DNA of 7,828 nt from Candidatus Altarchaeota archaeon (GCA_026394745.1 JAPKXP010000114.1:1-7828); one strand, 5' to 3'. Positions 1 to 6,542 are shown, counted from the stretch's first letter. A program made the numbers and translations. The notes: generated by a model not told the origin, from the sequence alone.

Positions 1-312
1 AGGCACACCAAGTACGGGGCGACGGTGCGTAATGCCAGAGTCTGCATCGCAGTATTCCTGGACGAGAAATCCTGCTACAACAGGACGAAGGACTTGCAGG
101 CGGTCGGCGCGTGCATGCAAAACATGCTGCTTGCGGCGCACGCGCTCGGCCTCGGCGGAGTATGGCTTGGCGAGATAATCAACCAGCGTGAAGCAGTGGA
201 GAAAGAGCTTGGCGTGAAGCACGAGCTCATGGCGGTGATAGCGTTGGGTAGGCCTGTCAACATGAAGAGGACTTCTGAAAGGAAAACACTCGAGGAGATT
301 GTCTTAGGATAG
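1..312 (+). CDS. Nitroreductase-family flavoprotein, C-terminal fragment (5' end outside window)
   Basis: The reading frame is open from the first base (frame 1) to the TAG at 310-312, so the gene enters from the left and only about 103 C-terminal residues are visible. A GTG at 25 could be mistaken for a start, but the frame continues upstream of it. The segment AAHALGLGGVWLGEI followed by an 'ELGVKHELMAVIALGRP' stretch and a closing 'R-KTLEEIV' is the typical C-terminal pattern of FMN-dependent nitroreductases, where the Ala-His-Ala-Leu-Gly-Leu-Gly helix and the Ile-Ala-Leu-Gly-Arg/Tyr-Pro strand lie near the flavin and dimer interface. Members of this family reduce nitro compounds, quinones or flavins with NAD(P)H, or act in cofactor metabolism; the substrate cannot be inferred here. 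Family assignment is firm and specific function unknown. Confidence 0.85.
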   Translation, partial: RHTKYGATVRNARVCIAVFLDEKSCYNRTKDLQAVGACMQNMLLAAHALGLGGVWLGEIINQREAVEKELGVKHELMAVIALGRPVNMKRTSERKTLEEIVLG

Positions 313-343
313 GGCAATACTAATCCGACGCACTCTCTCTTCG

Positions 344-350
344 TTAATTA
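344..350 (+). promoter_or_regulatory. Possible TATA box for hel308
   Basis: The A/T element TTAATTA is the best TATA-like match in the 65-bp gap between the nitroreductase and hel308. Its centre is about 31 nt before the hel308 ATG at 378, so initiation would leave a leader of only a few nucleotides. No convincing BRE or Shine-Dalgarno is visible. The match to the archaeal consensus is weak. Confidence 0.35.
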
Positions 351-377
351 TTCCTGCAGGATAATGTTTACTCTAGG

Positions 378-2447
378 ATGCTGGTCAGGGAACTGGGTAT
401 TGGGGAGAAGTTCAAGAATCTTTTTGAGGAGTCCGGAGTCAGCGCGCTTTATCCGCCGCAGGAGGATGCCGTCAAGGGGGGTCTTCTTGAGCGCTGCAAC
501 ATGATTTTGTGCACGCCCACCGCCTCAGGCAAGACTTTCGCGGCGGAGCTTGCGATGGCGAAGGCTCTTGAGGCAGGAAGGAAGGTAGTCTACGTCGTGC
601 CATTGCGCGCCCTGGCTTACGAGAAGTTCCGGGACTTCAGGAAGTACGAGAAGCTCGACTACATCGTGAGGATGGAGGTTGGGGACTTGGACTCCAGCAG
701 GTACAAGAGCAGGCCGAGGTTCGACATACTGGTCGCGACTGCCGAAAAGTGCGACTCGATACTTAGGAGCAGGGCGGACTGGTTTTCCGGAACCGGACTT
801 CTGGTGCTGGACGAGATACACCTCATCGCGTCAGACAGGGGGCCTGTTTACGAGATTCTCGTGTCCAAGTTCATTCACGCGTACCCGGATGTCAAGGTGC
901 TGGGCCTTAGCGCAACCATAGGCAACGCCGAAGAGCTTGCAGAGTGGCTTAACGGAAAGCTTGTTTCGTCAGAGTGGCGGCCTGTCAAGCTGAAGGAGCT
1001 TATCGCAGTCAAGGGCGAGGATTCGATAGAGGACGTCGTGAAGGGCGCTCTCAAGGAAGGGCAGGTGATGGTCTTCGTGAACTCCCGTAGGAGCTGCGAG
1101 GCCGTGGCCGAGAAGCTCGGCCTCGACCTGAAGCTTGAAGTCGACGAGGAGAAGCTTTCCGAAGTTTCGGACAAGGTGGCTGACGCATTAAGCCATCCGA
1201 CGAAACAGTGCCATCGCCTGGCGGAGTGCGTAAAGAAGGGTGTCGCCTTCCACCATGCAGGCCTTGTGAACGAGCAGAGGGTTCTGGTGGAAGACTCGTT
1301 CAAGGACGGCTTGGTTAGAGTCATCGTGGCGACTCCAACCCTTGCAGCCGGAGTCAACCTCCCTTCAAGGACTGTCGTCCTGAGGGACGTGAAAAGGTAC
1401 ACGGACGACGGCATGACATACATCCCTGTGCTGGAGTACAAGCAGATGGCGGGCAGGGCTGGGAGGCCGAAATACGACGACGCGGGAGTTGCGATAACGC
1501 TGGCGAGGAACGAGAGCGAGGCTGACTACATCGAGGAGCATTACATCAACGGCGAGGTGGAGGACATACACTCGCAGCTTGGAGTGATGCCGGTCCTAAG
1601 GTTCCACACGCTCGCCTCAGTGGCCTCAGGATTCACGAAGACAAGGGAGGCGCTTCTCGAGTTCATTAGGACGACGTTCTTCGGCTTCCAGTACGGCACC
1701 TCCAAGGAGCTCGAATCCGTCGTGGATGAGGTGCTCGAGCAGCTGGTGGAATGGACGTTCATAAAATCCGAAGGCCGATTCCTACTGGCGACAGAGATAG
1801 GCTCAAGGATATCAGAGCTGTACATCGACCCGCTGACCGGACACAACTACATCGAACTGTTCACTAAGTCGGAAAAAGAGGGCAAGTACGACTCCATAGC
1901 CATGCTTGAGGTGTTGTGCGATTCAGTGGAGATAACCCACCTTCGAGTCAAAGCGAGCGAGGAGGCGAAGATTTGGGAGCACGCCTACAGCATGGAAGAC
2001 AAGCTGCTGCGAGACCTCGGAGGATTCGAACTCGACTTCCAGTTCCTGAACAGATACAAGACCGCGCAGATGTTCGAAGACTGGATAAACGAGAAAGGAG
2101 AGGACGAAGTGCTCGAAAAATACGACGTAGCTCCAGGACAACTCTACCAGCGCCTCCAGAACATGGAGTGGCTCGCGTACTCGGCGGCCGAACTAGCGAG
2201 GATACTAAGATTAAGGAAGAGCCAGCTGGAACTCAAGAAACTCGAAACCAGGATAAAGTACGGAGTCAAAAGCGAGCTCCTGCCGCTGGTTTCAATCAAA
2301 TGCATAGGACGCGCTAGAGCCAGGAAACTATACGCCACAGGCATAAAGACCCTTTCGGAAATCAAGAACGCAGACCCAAAAAAACTACAAGACATACTAG
2401 GAGCAAAGAACGCCGAAAAAATATTGAGAGAACTAGAATCTTTATAA
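378..2447 (+). CDS. hel308: Hel308-type superfamily 2 DNA helicase
   Basis: This 689-aa protein is an ATP-dependent 3'-5' DNA helicase of the Hel308 (Hjm, Ski2-like) family, which in archaea acts at stalled or broken replication forks. The visible motifs run in the expected order: the Q-motif region LYPPQ near residue 24; Walker A TPTASGKT at 46-53; motif Ia VVPLRALAYEKF; the DEIH box at 145-148; GLSATIGN at 176-183; motif IV VFVNSRR; the FHHAGL segment; motif V ATPTLAAGVNLPSRT; and motif VI QMAGRAGR at 356-363. A winged-helix and ratchet region follows. The C-terminus (about 635-688) has a helix-hairpin-helix domain containing IGRARARKLY, the conserved RAR-type 'brake' segment of Hel308. Length is normal (about 690-720 in the family). 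The protein ends right after the HhH, with no tail that could carry a PCNA-binding motif. The ATG at 378 gives the usual short N-terminus before the Q motif. Codon choice drifts from G-ending to A-ending toward the 3' end (see findings). Confidence 0.95.
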   Translation: MLVRELGIGEKFKNLFEESGVSALYPPQEDAVKGGLLERCNMILCTPTASGKTFAAELAMAKALEAGRKVVYVVPLRALAYEKFRDFRKYEKLDYIVRMEVGDLDSSRYKSRPRFDILVATAEKCDSILRSRADWFSGTGLLVLDEIHLIASDRGPVYEILVSKFIHAYPDVKVLGLSATIGNAEELAEWLNGKLVSSEWRPVKLKELIAVKGEDSIEDVVKGALKEGQVMVFVNSRRSCEAVAEKLGLDLKLEVDEEKLSEVSDKVADALSHPTKQCHRLAECVKKGVAFHHAGLVNEQRVLVEDSFKDGLVRVIVATPTLAAGVNLPSRTVVLRDVKRYTDDGMTYIPVLEYKQMAGRAGRPKYDDAGVAITLARNESEADYIEEHYINGEVEDIHSQLGVMPVLRFHTLASVASGFTKTREALLEFIRTTFFGFQYGTSKELESVVDEVLEQLVEWTFIKSEGRFLLATEIGSRISELYIDPLTGHNYIELFTKSEKEGKYDSIAMLEVLCDSVEITHLRVKASEEAKIWEHAYSMEDKLLRDLGGFELDFQFLNRYKTAQMFEDWINEKGEDEVLEKYDVAPGQLYQRLQNMEWLAYSAAELARILRLRKSQLELKKLETRIKYGVKSELLPLVSIKCIGRARARKLYATGIKTLSEIKNADPKKLQDILGAKNAEKILRELESL

Positions 2448-2449
2448 TC
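2441..2449 (+). promoter_or_regulatory. TATA box for the 259-aa gene, overlapping the hel308 stop
   Basis: TTTATAATC overlaps the last sense codon and the TAA stop of hel308. Its centre lies about 26 nt upstream of the ATG at 2471, which would place the transcription start at or next to the A of the start codon, giving a leaderless mRNA. No Shine-Dalgarno is present in the 23-nt gap, which fits that reading. Confidence 0.55.
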
Positions 2450-2470
2450 TTCTTTTGAGTAGTATACTTC

Positions 2471-3250
2471 ATGCAAAAGAGAGCCAAGGGTGGAGAATTC
2501 GTTCAGTTCGACCTGAAATTCCCGCCAAGCGGAGCGATTGAAGTCCCGACGCCGAAAATCCTGGAGATATCGCCTGAAAACAGGAAACTCTATGACGACA
2601 TGACAAGCAAGCTCGACACGTTCTCAGGCGCACACGCCACGGCGGCAATACCCCTCACGCCAGGAGTCAGCAACTCCCTGCTATTCAACTTGGGCCTTCT
2701 GCCGACGGCAGCCTACAAGTACGGTCACAGCGTATTCACCAGAAAGGACTCCTCATCCGAGATACACATCAACGAGATGCTCGACGAAAACGGTAATGCA
2801 AAATACAGCCTCGTAACATACCTGGACGTCGAAGGCATAAGGAACAGAGCCTTCGCAAACCCAGACGCCCTAAAGAGGTTCAAGCAAGACATCATGAACG
2901 CAGGATACTCGATAACAGAATTCGACGAGTTCGAAAGGAATTACATGAGGTTCGGCAACATACACATCATGGTAAACCAAAAGGTCATACCAGACAACCC
3001 CCATCTGCTAGGCTTCATGGAAGCCGCAGTCTTCGACTTCGACAACGCGACAATGGAAAGGTTCAATAGACTAGTCTCTGCCTTAGGCCACAGAAGCGCC
3101 GTCGAGGTCGGAGGCATGGCAGGACCGCTCACAGGACGGGGAAAACTTTCTGCAATACGCCTAGTCCACAAGGTGCCGCCGCACCCAGCAGACCTCAGCA
3201 TACCGCTCAAGTATGAGGAGATGATGAATCTCGTTAAGAAAGTCCACTAG
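2471..3250 (+). CDS. Conserved-looking hypothetical protein, 259 aa, soluble
   Basis: I do not recognise this protein. It is predicted soluble: there is no signal peptide and no long hydrophobic segment. No cysteine occurs in the whole sequence and no nucleotide-binding motif is evident. The N-terminal third has a Pro-rich stretch (FPPSGAIEVPTP, about 17-28) and a small-residue segment rich in Ala/Gly/Pro (about 53-82). The middle contains a strand-helix pattern (SLVTYLDVEG, then the charged helix 131-144). The C-terminal half holds two strand-like segments, GNIHIMVNQKVI and FMEAAVFDF, then a Gly-rich turn VEVGGMAGPLTGRGK (211-225) that could be a ligand or active-site loop. The ATG at 2471 was chosen because a TATA element sits at leaderless distance before it. 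The gene follows hel308 by 23 bp and its 3' end overlaps the convergent thiolase gene by 4 bp. Codon use matches its neighbours, so it appears to be a real gene. Confidence 0.85.
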   Translation: MQKRAKGGEFVQFDLKFPPSGAIEVPTPKILEISPENRKLYDDMTSKLDTFSGAHATAAIPLTPGVSNSLLFNLGLLPTAAYKYGHSVFTRKDSSSEIHINEMLDENGNAKYSLVTYLDVEGIRNRAFANPDALKRFKQDIMNAGYSITEFDEFERNYMRFGNIHIMVNQKVIPDNPHLLGFMEAAVFDFDNATMERFNRLVSALGHRSAVEVGGMAGPLTGRGKLSAIRLVHKVPPHPADLSIPLKYEEMMNLVKKVH

Positions 3251-4170
3251 ACCCTAACTTTCTCGAGGATAATGCAAGTCTTGCACTTCTCCTGCGACGT
3301 CGGCTCGCCGCAAACTAGACAAGACCTTATCGTATCGCCCTTCGCAAGAACCCTCTCCTTCATCAAGGAAACAAGCTGGTCGGTGCTCTGCAACATCTGG
3401 AACTTGCTCCCAGGATGCCTTACATCAAGCTCGTTCAAAATGCGCTTTACAGTAGTCCTGAAGGAGTCGCCTGCGTAAGGGCACTTGAACGAAGAAAACG
3501 GTATGTCGTTCAACTTCGCGTAAAGCAGAACCTCACTCTCCAAGACGTCCCGAAGCGGCTTTACTCTGGAAACAAGCCGCTCATTCCTCATGACGCCCAC
3601 AATCGGCCCGAGCCTAGCAATCCTGTCCAGGTCGCCGCGCACGAAATTCATGAAAGCAGACTGGATTTCATCGTCGAGATTATGGCCTATAGCAACCTTG
3701 TCAGCCGAAAGGCCCCTGGCGACGTCGTTGAGCACGCGCCGACGGAGGACGCCGCAGTAGGTGCATGCGCCTGCTCCGTCCTTCATCCTGCCCATCGCCT
3801 CGTCCACAGTGAACCCGACGGCATCCTTCAGCGAGTATACCCTCTGCTCCAACCCAATCATCTTGCATAAAGCCTTAGTCTGCTTGAGACGCCCTTTGAC
3901 GGCTTCGATGCCCTCGTCGATTGTGACTGGAATAAGCTCCATTCGCGGATTTTTCCCGAACAAATCGTTTAGGATGTGCAACATGACCGCAGAATCCTTT
4001 CCGCCGGAGAGGCCCACCACAATCCTGTCGGTGGAGTGGAACATCCTGCTTGTGCGTATAGTCTTACGCACTCTCCTCTCGAACAATCCGTTAAAGTGCT
4101 TCCTGCACAACCGTTGGCCGTAGTAATTCAGCTCTACGACGCTTCTTCTGGAGCATAAACTGCAGTTCAT
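3247..4170 (-). CDS. Ncs6/TtuA-family tRNA 2-thiolation enzyme (PP-loop ATPase)
   Basis: This 307-aa protein belongs to the TtcA/TtuA/Ncs6 group of enzymes, which adenylate a tRNA uridine and replace its oxygen by sulfur. Visible features: an N-terminal zinc site C3-x2-C6...C22-x2-H25; the ATP-pyrophosphatase P-loop SGGKDS at 55-60; C136-x2-C139 in the GACTYCGVLRRR segment; the catalytic-region motif GHNLDDEIQ at 162-170; C230 in FKCPY; and a C-terminal zinc knuckle C284-x2-C287...C296-x2-C299. C136, C139 and C230 match in order and approximate spacing the three cysteines that hold the [4Fe-4S] cluster in characterised TtuA. Two outcomes are possible: wobble U34 thiolation (Ncs6/NcsA, with a ubiquitin-like sulfur carrier) or U54 thiolation (TtuA). 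Sequence alone does not separate them. It is the third gene of a minus-strand operon; its ATG overlaps the preceding TGA as ATGA, implying translational coupling. Its TAG stop shares bases with the stop of the convergent gene. Confidence 0.92.
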   Translation of the reverse strand: MNCSLCSRRSVVELNYYGQRLCRKHFNGLFERRVRKTIRTSRMFHSTDRIVVGLSGGKDSAVMLHILNDLFGKNPRMELIPVTIDEGIEAVKGRLKQTKALCKMIGLEQRVYSLKDAVGFTVDEAMGRMKDGAGACTYCGVLRRRVLNDVARGLSADKVAIGHNLDDEIQSAFMNFVRGDLDRIARLGPIVGVMRNERLVSRVKPLRDVLESEVLLYAKLNDIPFSSFKCPYAGDSFRTTVKRILNELDVRHPGSKFQMLQSTDQLVSLMKERVLAKGDTIRSCLVCGEPTSQEKCKTCIILEKVRV

Positions 4171-4613
4171 TTTATCTTATAATACTCCTCGACCTTCAGC
4201 AAAGCCCGCTCAGAAAACTTAAGGCACTCCTCGACCAGCGGCATAGTCTCCTCCCTAAAAGCCCTAGACGGCTTCTTGTTTCCGGTGAACCTGTGCTTCC
4301 CGCCCAGCGAGTCGATGAGACCAATCCTGTTGAAATAGGATAGCCAGACCTGAATGTTCCTGTCAGTCAAACCCTTCTCCAACTCCCTTACCCTCCGCCT
4401 CTTACGGAGTTCGACGATATTAGCCTTTATCTCACGGGTGGATAACGCAAGGTCATGGTGCCGTGAGATAAGCAGCACCTCAAACAGGTCTAATGCGACG
4501 TCCGACGTTACGCCAATGGAACCCAAGAACACCTCAAGCGCCTCCCTCGGGTCGTCAGTCAGAAGAGACGAATCATCAAACCACCTGAACTGTATATCCG
4601 CAATCGGCTTCAT
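4167..4613 (-). CDS. Small winged-helix/HTH-like protein, 148 aa, function unknown
   Basis: No named family is recognised. Residues about 25-57 look helical. Residues 58-111 fit a winged-helix arrangement: STREIKANI as a first helix, a strongly basic segment (LRKRRRVRELEK, 69-80), then TDRNIQVWLSYFNRIGLID (83-101) as a recognition-type helix, and GGKHRFTG (104-111) as a short beta wing. A C-terminal helix (about 118-147) is amphipathic. The protein could bind DNA or RNA; the basic patch and its position directly upstream of a tRNA-modifying enzyme allow either reading. It is the second gene of the operon: its ATG overlaps the stop of the 88-aa gene, and its TGA overlaps the thiolase ATG, both as ATGA. 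There is no signal peptide or membrane segment. A single cysteine occurs near the C-terminus (C130). Confidence 0.85.
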   Translation of the reverse strand: MKPIADIQFRWFDDSSLLTDDPREALEVFLGSIGVTSDVALDLFEVLLISRHHDLALSTREIKANIVELRKRRRVRELEKGLTDRNIQVWLSYFNRIGLIDSLGGKHRFTGNKKPSRAFREETMPLVEECLKFSERALLKVEEYYKIK

Positions 4614-4876
4614 TCCTGCCTAGACTCCATTTTGTCCGCGAACTTGCTTATCTCGCGGTTCAACTCCTCAATCCTCCAGGACTGCTTGTCCCGGAGTATT
4701 ATAGCAGCATCCCGCATGTCCTTGTTCAAAGCCTTAAAATCCTCCCTACAGGAGGCAGTCTTCTCCTCAAGGAGGGTGTAACGCTTGATTATGCGCTCCA
4801 AAAGCCCGGCAAGCTCCTTCTCAGTCTGCTCATCCACAGTAAAGATATTGATTCCAAACCTTAAATCATCCGCCAC
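4610..4876 (-). CDS. Small predicted coiled-coil protein, 88 aa
   Basis: I do not recognise this short acidic/basic protein. From about residue 15 to the end it is almost entirely helix-forming (rich in Glu, Lys, Arg, Leu, Ala, with no Pro), with leucine/isoleucine spacing consistent with two helices or a short coiled coil, for example ELAGLLERIIKRYTLLEEK (21-39) and WRIEELNREISKFADKM (67-83). It has one cysteine (C43). It opens the minus-strand operon and its TGA overlaps the next ATG by ATGA, so translation is probably coupled to the HTH-like protein. A physical partnership with that protein is a reasonable inference from coupling and coiled-coil character. The ATG at 4876 is the only good start in this position and lies a few bases past the predicted transcription start. 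Confidence 0.78.
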   Translation of the reverse strand: MADDLRFGINIFTVDEQTEKELAGLLERIIKRYTLLEEKTASCREDFKALNKDMRDAAIILRDKQSWRIEELNREISKFADKMESRQE

Positions 4877-4889
4877 GAAAAAAGACTGC

Positions 4890-4896
4890 TTTTAAA
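4890..4896 (+). promoter_or_regulatory. TATA box for the 169-aa gene
   Basis: TTTTAAA is centred 27 nt before the ATG at 4920, the spacing expected for a leaderless archaeal transcript. There is no Shine-Dalgarno before 4920. This element lies on the far side of the minus-strand TATA box, so the two divergent promoters overlap. Confidence 0.5.
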
Positions 4897-4905
4897 GGCC
4901 TCCAG

Positions 4906-4916
4906 CTTATATTATT
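4906..4916 (-). promoter_or_regulatory. TATA box for the thiolase operon
   Basis: Read on the minus strand this is AATAATATAAG, centred about 35 nt upstream of the ATG at 4876. Initiation about 26 nt downstream of the element would give a leader of roughly 9 nt or less. The alternative minus-strand reading of the T/A run at 4890-4897 sits only about 17 nt from the ATG and is too close, which favours this element. Confidence 0.48.
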
Positions 4917-4919
4917 CCT

Positions 4920-5429
4920 ATGATCGACAAGCCGCTGCACGAGAAGAAGTACAACGAGGAAGTGGACGTCGAGGAGAAGCTGTCTGAGGGAGGAATCCTC
5001 GCCAAGATGTTCATAGAAGTCCAGGGAAACGACAAGAACATGGCAAAAAAAGCCCTGGAAAAGACCGTCAAAGAAAACCTCCTGAAGGAGCCTAAAGCAA
5101 GCGTCCTCGAAGTCAGGATGTTCGACCTGCAGAAGTACGAGACCGACAAGAAGAAGGATAAGGGCTATTTCTCCGGCGTTGCAGAAGTCAAAATCGTGGC
5201 AGACAACTTCCCAAGCTTCGTGAACGTCGTCATGAGGTACGGGCCCACCGCAATAGAGATAACCAACCCAGACGAGGTTCGCCTCGACTATGAGCAGATG
5301 CACGCGCTAGTGTCGGACGTCAGCGCGCTAGCCCAGGTATACTCAAACAAGATAATGACTATGCTCAAAGACCCCGAGAGAAGGCTTCTTTACGACAAGA
5401 TGCTCGGGGAAAAGGATAATATAGACTAA
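4920..5429 (+). CDS. Hypothetical soluble protein, 169 aa, possible alpha/beta ferredoxin-like fold
   Basis: No family recognised. The first 22 residues are highly charged. The core alternates strand and helix: strand GGILAKMFIEVQG (24-36), helix NDKNMAKKALEKTVKENLL (37-55), strand SVLEVRMFDLQKYE (61-74), a lysine-rich turn (77-82), strand YFSGVAEVKIVAD (83-95), helix FPSFVNVVMRY (97-107), strand TAIEITNP (110-117). That beta-alpha-beta-beta-alpha-beta order is what one expects of a ferredoxin-like or ACT-like domain, although this is judged by eye. A C-terminal helical part (124-165) follows and may mediate dimerisation. There are no cysteines, signal peptide or membrane segment. The ATG at 4920 is supported by the TATA element 27 nt upstream. 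The gene is divergent from the thiolase operon and 18 bp upstream of the membrane winged-helix gene, which seems to have its own TATA box. Confidence 0.85.
   Translation: MIDKPLHEKKYNEEVDVEEKLSEGGILAKMFIEVQGNDKNMAKKALEKTVKENLLKEPKASVLEVRMFDLQKYETDKKKDKGYFSGVAEVKIVADNFPSFVNVVMRYGPTAIEITNPDEVRLDYEQMHALVSDVSALAQVYSNKIMTMLKDPERRLLYDKMLGEKDNID
5415..5424 (+). promoter_or_regulatory. Candidate TATA box for the membrane winged-helix gene
   Basis: GATAATATAG lies at the 3' end of the 169-aa coding region and is centred about 28 nt before the ATG at 5448, again the leaderless spacing. The gene could also be co-transcribed with the 169-aa gene, since the gap is only 18 bp. Confidence 0.42.
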
Positions 5430-5447
5430 GTTGAATAGTAGTTTAAG

Positions 5448-6515
5448 ATGAAGAGATTCTATGCCGCTATAATCCTGACGCTAATTGCATCACTCACGTC
5501 AGCATACACGATAACGGACATAAACCTCTGGGTAGGCGGCGACGGATACATTCTCGCAGAGGAAAAGATAATCGTCGAAGGTGGATTCTCAAACTCCCAG
5601 ATCACGATACCCGCGTACGTGAAGGATTTGACCGTCGCAGACGAACTAGGCAGGGTAAAGTACGAAATCACGGGAGACGGAGCCTACAAGACGCTTAACA
5701 TGACTTTTGAGCCGCTGGATGCCGGCGAGAACAAGACCATATGGGTGAAGTACGGCACACCACAGCTAACCAAGAAGGAGGGCGTGAACTGGACCATAAG
5801 CTACAGCACGCTAGCGAGCCCTAGGATGACAATAGTCAGGGTGAACATGCCAATAGGCTCAAGCTTCCTGAATCTGAAGCCTGACAAGCTTCTACGGAGC
5901 CACGACAAGTACGCCGTATGGATTTTCCCCCAGGAGGATTCACTTGACTTAAATTTCACCTACGAGTATTCAGGAAGCACCACGCCAGGAAACCAAAGTT
6001 CAGGCAACGGCAACAACTCCACAATGGGCTTTATGAAGGGATTCATGACCATAAACACCGTACTAGTCGCCCTTGCGTCCATCGTTTTCCTGTCAGGAAT
6101 AATCTACCTTGCCTGGAGGATGGAACTATTCAAAAAGGAGATTAAAGAGAAGAAGGACGATGCGATAACAGTCAGTGTCGAAAAGCCTGGGGAGATAGTT
6201 AAAGGGCCTACTATAGTCGGGGGCGGGGACTCGCTTTCGTATGACATAGAGGGCGGAGCAGCCAAAAGGAGGGGTAAGAGAATTGTCAAGGATTCCGTAT
6301 TAAAGATGCTTGACGAGAAAGAATTGAATGTAGTCAAGATTTTAGAGTCTTCGGACGATGAGGAGTTGACTCAGGCGTACGTTCACAAAACCACGGGAAT
6401 ACCTAAATCCAGCCTTTCAGACATAATAAAGAGGTTGGAGAAGCGTAATATACTAGAAACGACATCACAAGGACGTATTAAGTGGTTGAAGCTTCAAAAA
6501 TGGTCTTTAGAGTGA
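5448..6515 (+). CDS. Single-pass membrane protein with extracytoplasmic beta-rich domain and cytoplasmic winged helix (putative membrane-bound regulator)
   Basis: The 355-aa protein has a clear layout. Residues 1-19 form a Sec signal peptide (KR, a hydrophobic core, cleavage near TSA-Y). Residues 20-172 are a strand-rich outer domain. Residues about 173-192 are a Ser/Thr/Gly/Asn linker. A transmembrane helix covers about 202-223, followed by a positive stop-transfer stretch (FKKEIKEKK). A flexible cytoplasmic linker leads to a winged-helix domain at about 278-355, with a recognition-type helix at PKSSLSDIIKRLEKR (319-333) and a wing ending RIKWLKL. Seven N-x-S/T sequons (N84, N95, N114, N169, N182, N189, N190) all lie outside the membrane. 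The layout matches the archaeal family of membrane-associated MarR/TrmB-like wHTH proteins (COG2512-type); the exact family assignment is from memory. The likely role is transcription control responding to an envelope signal; target and signal are unknown. The S-layer gene directly downstream is an obvious candidate target. Confidence 0.87.
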   Translation: MKRFYAAIILTLIASLTSAYTITDINLWVGGDGYILAEEKIIVEGGFSNSQITIPAYVKDLTVADELGRVKYEITGDGAYKTLNMTFEPLDAGENKTIWVKYGTPQLTKKEGVNWTISYSTLASPRMTIVRVNMPIGSSFLNLKPDKLLRSHDKYAVWIFPQEDSLDLNFTYEYSGSTTPGNQSSGNGNNSTMGFMKGFMTINTVLVALASIVFLSGIIYLAWRMELFKKEIKEKKDDAITVSVEKPGEIVKGPTIVGGGDSLSYDIEGGAAKRRGKRIVKDSVLKMLDEKELNVVKILESSDDEELTQAYVHKTTGIPKSSLSDIIKRLEKRNILETTSQGRIKWLKLQKWSLE

Positions 6516-6538
6516 AAAAGGTTCATTCGAACGTTTTT
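6515..6538 (+). terminator. Stem-loop with T-tract after the membrane winged-helix gene
   Basis: The stem pairs AAAAA (6515-6519) with TTTTT (6534-6538) and GTTC (6521-6524) with GAAC (6529-6532), with one G-G mismatch and a 4-nt ATTC loop. The T5 run on the + strand begins immediately after the GC-containing part. Archaeal termination depends mainly on the T-tract, so the hairpin may be secondary. It overlaps the TGA stop codon. Confidence 0.5.
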
Positions 6539-6542
6539 ATGA

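Noticed and set aside
25..312. GTG at 25 as the start of a complete small gene
   Set aside because: The frame is open upstream to base 1, and the protein matches only the C-terminal part of nitroreductases, so it is a gene cut by the window edge.
875..1441. 188-aa open frame on the minus strand inside hel308
   Set aside because: It is antisense to the conserved helicase motifs; its Ser/Thr/Arg-rich, low-pattern translation is typical of a shadow frame, and no promoter or ribosome site precedes it.
3415..3870. 151-aa plus-strand open frame opposite the tRNA thiolase
   Set aside because: The minus strand carries all the cysteine, PP-loop and GHNLDDE motifs of the thiolase; the plus-strand translation has no family pattern.
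4866..5303. 145-aa minus-strand open frame rich in Leu/Val/His opposite the 169-aa gene
   Set aside because: It mirrors the plus-strand frame, which has a TATA box at leaderless distance and normal composition. The apparent hydrophobic stretches arise from complementing Glu/Lys-rich codons.
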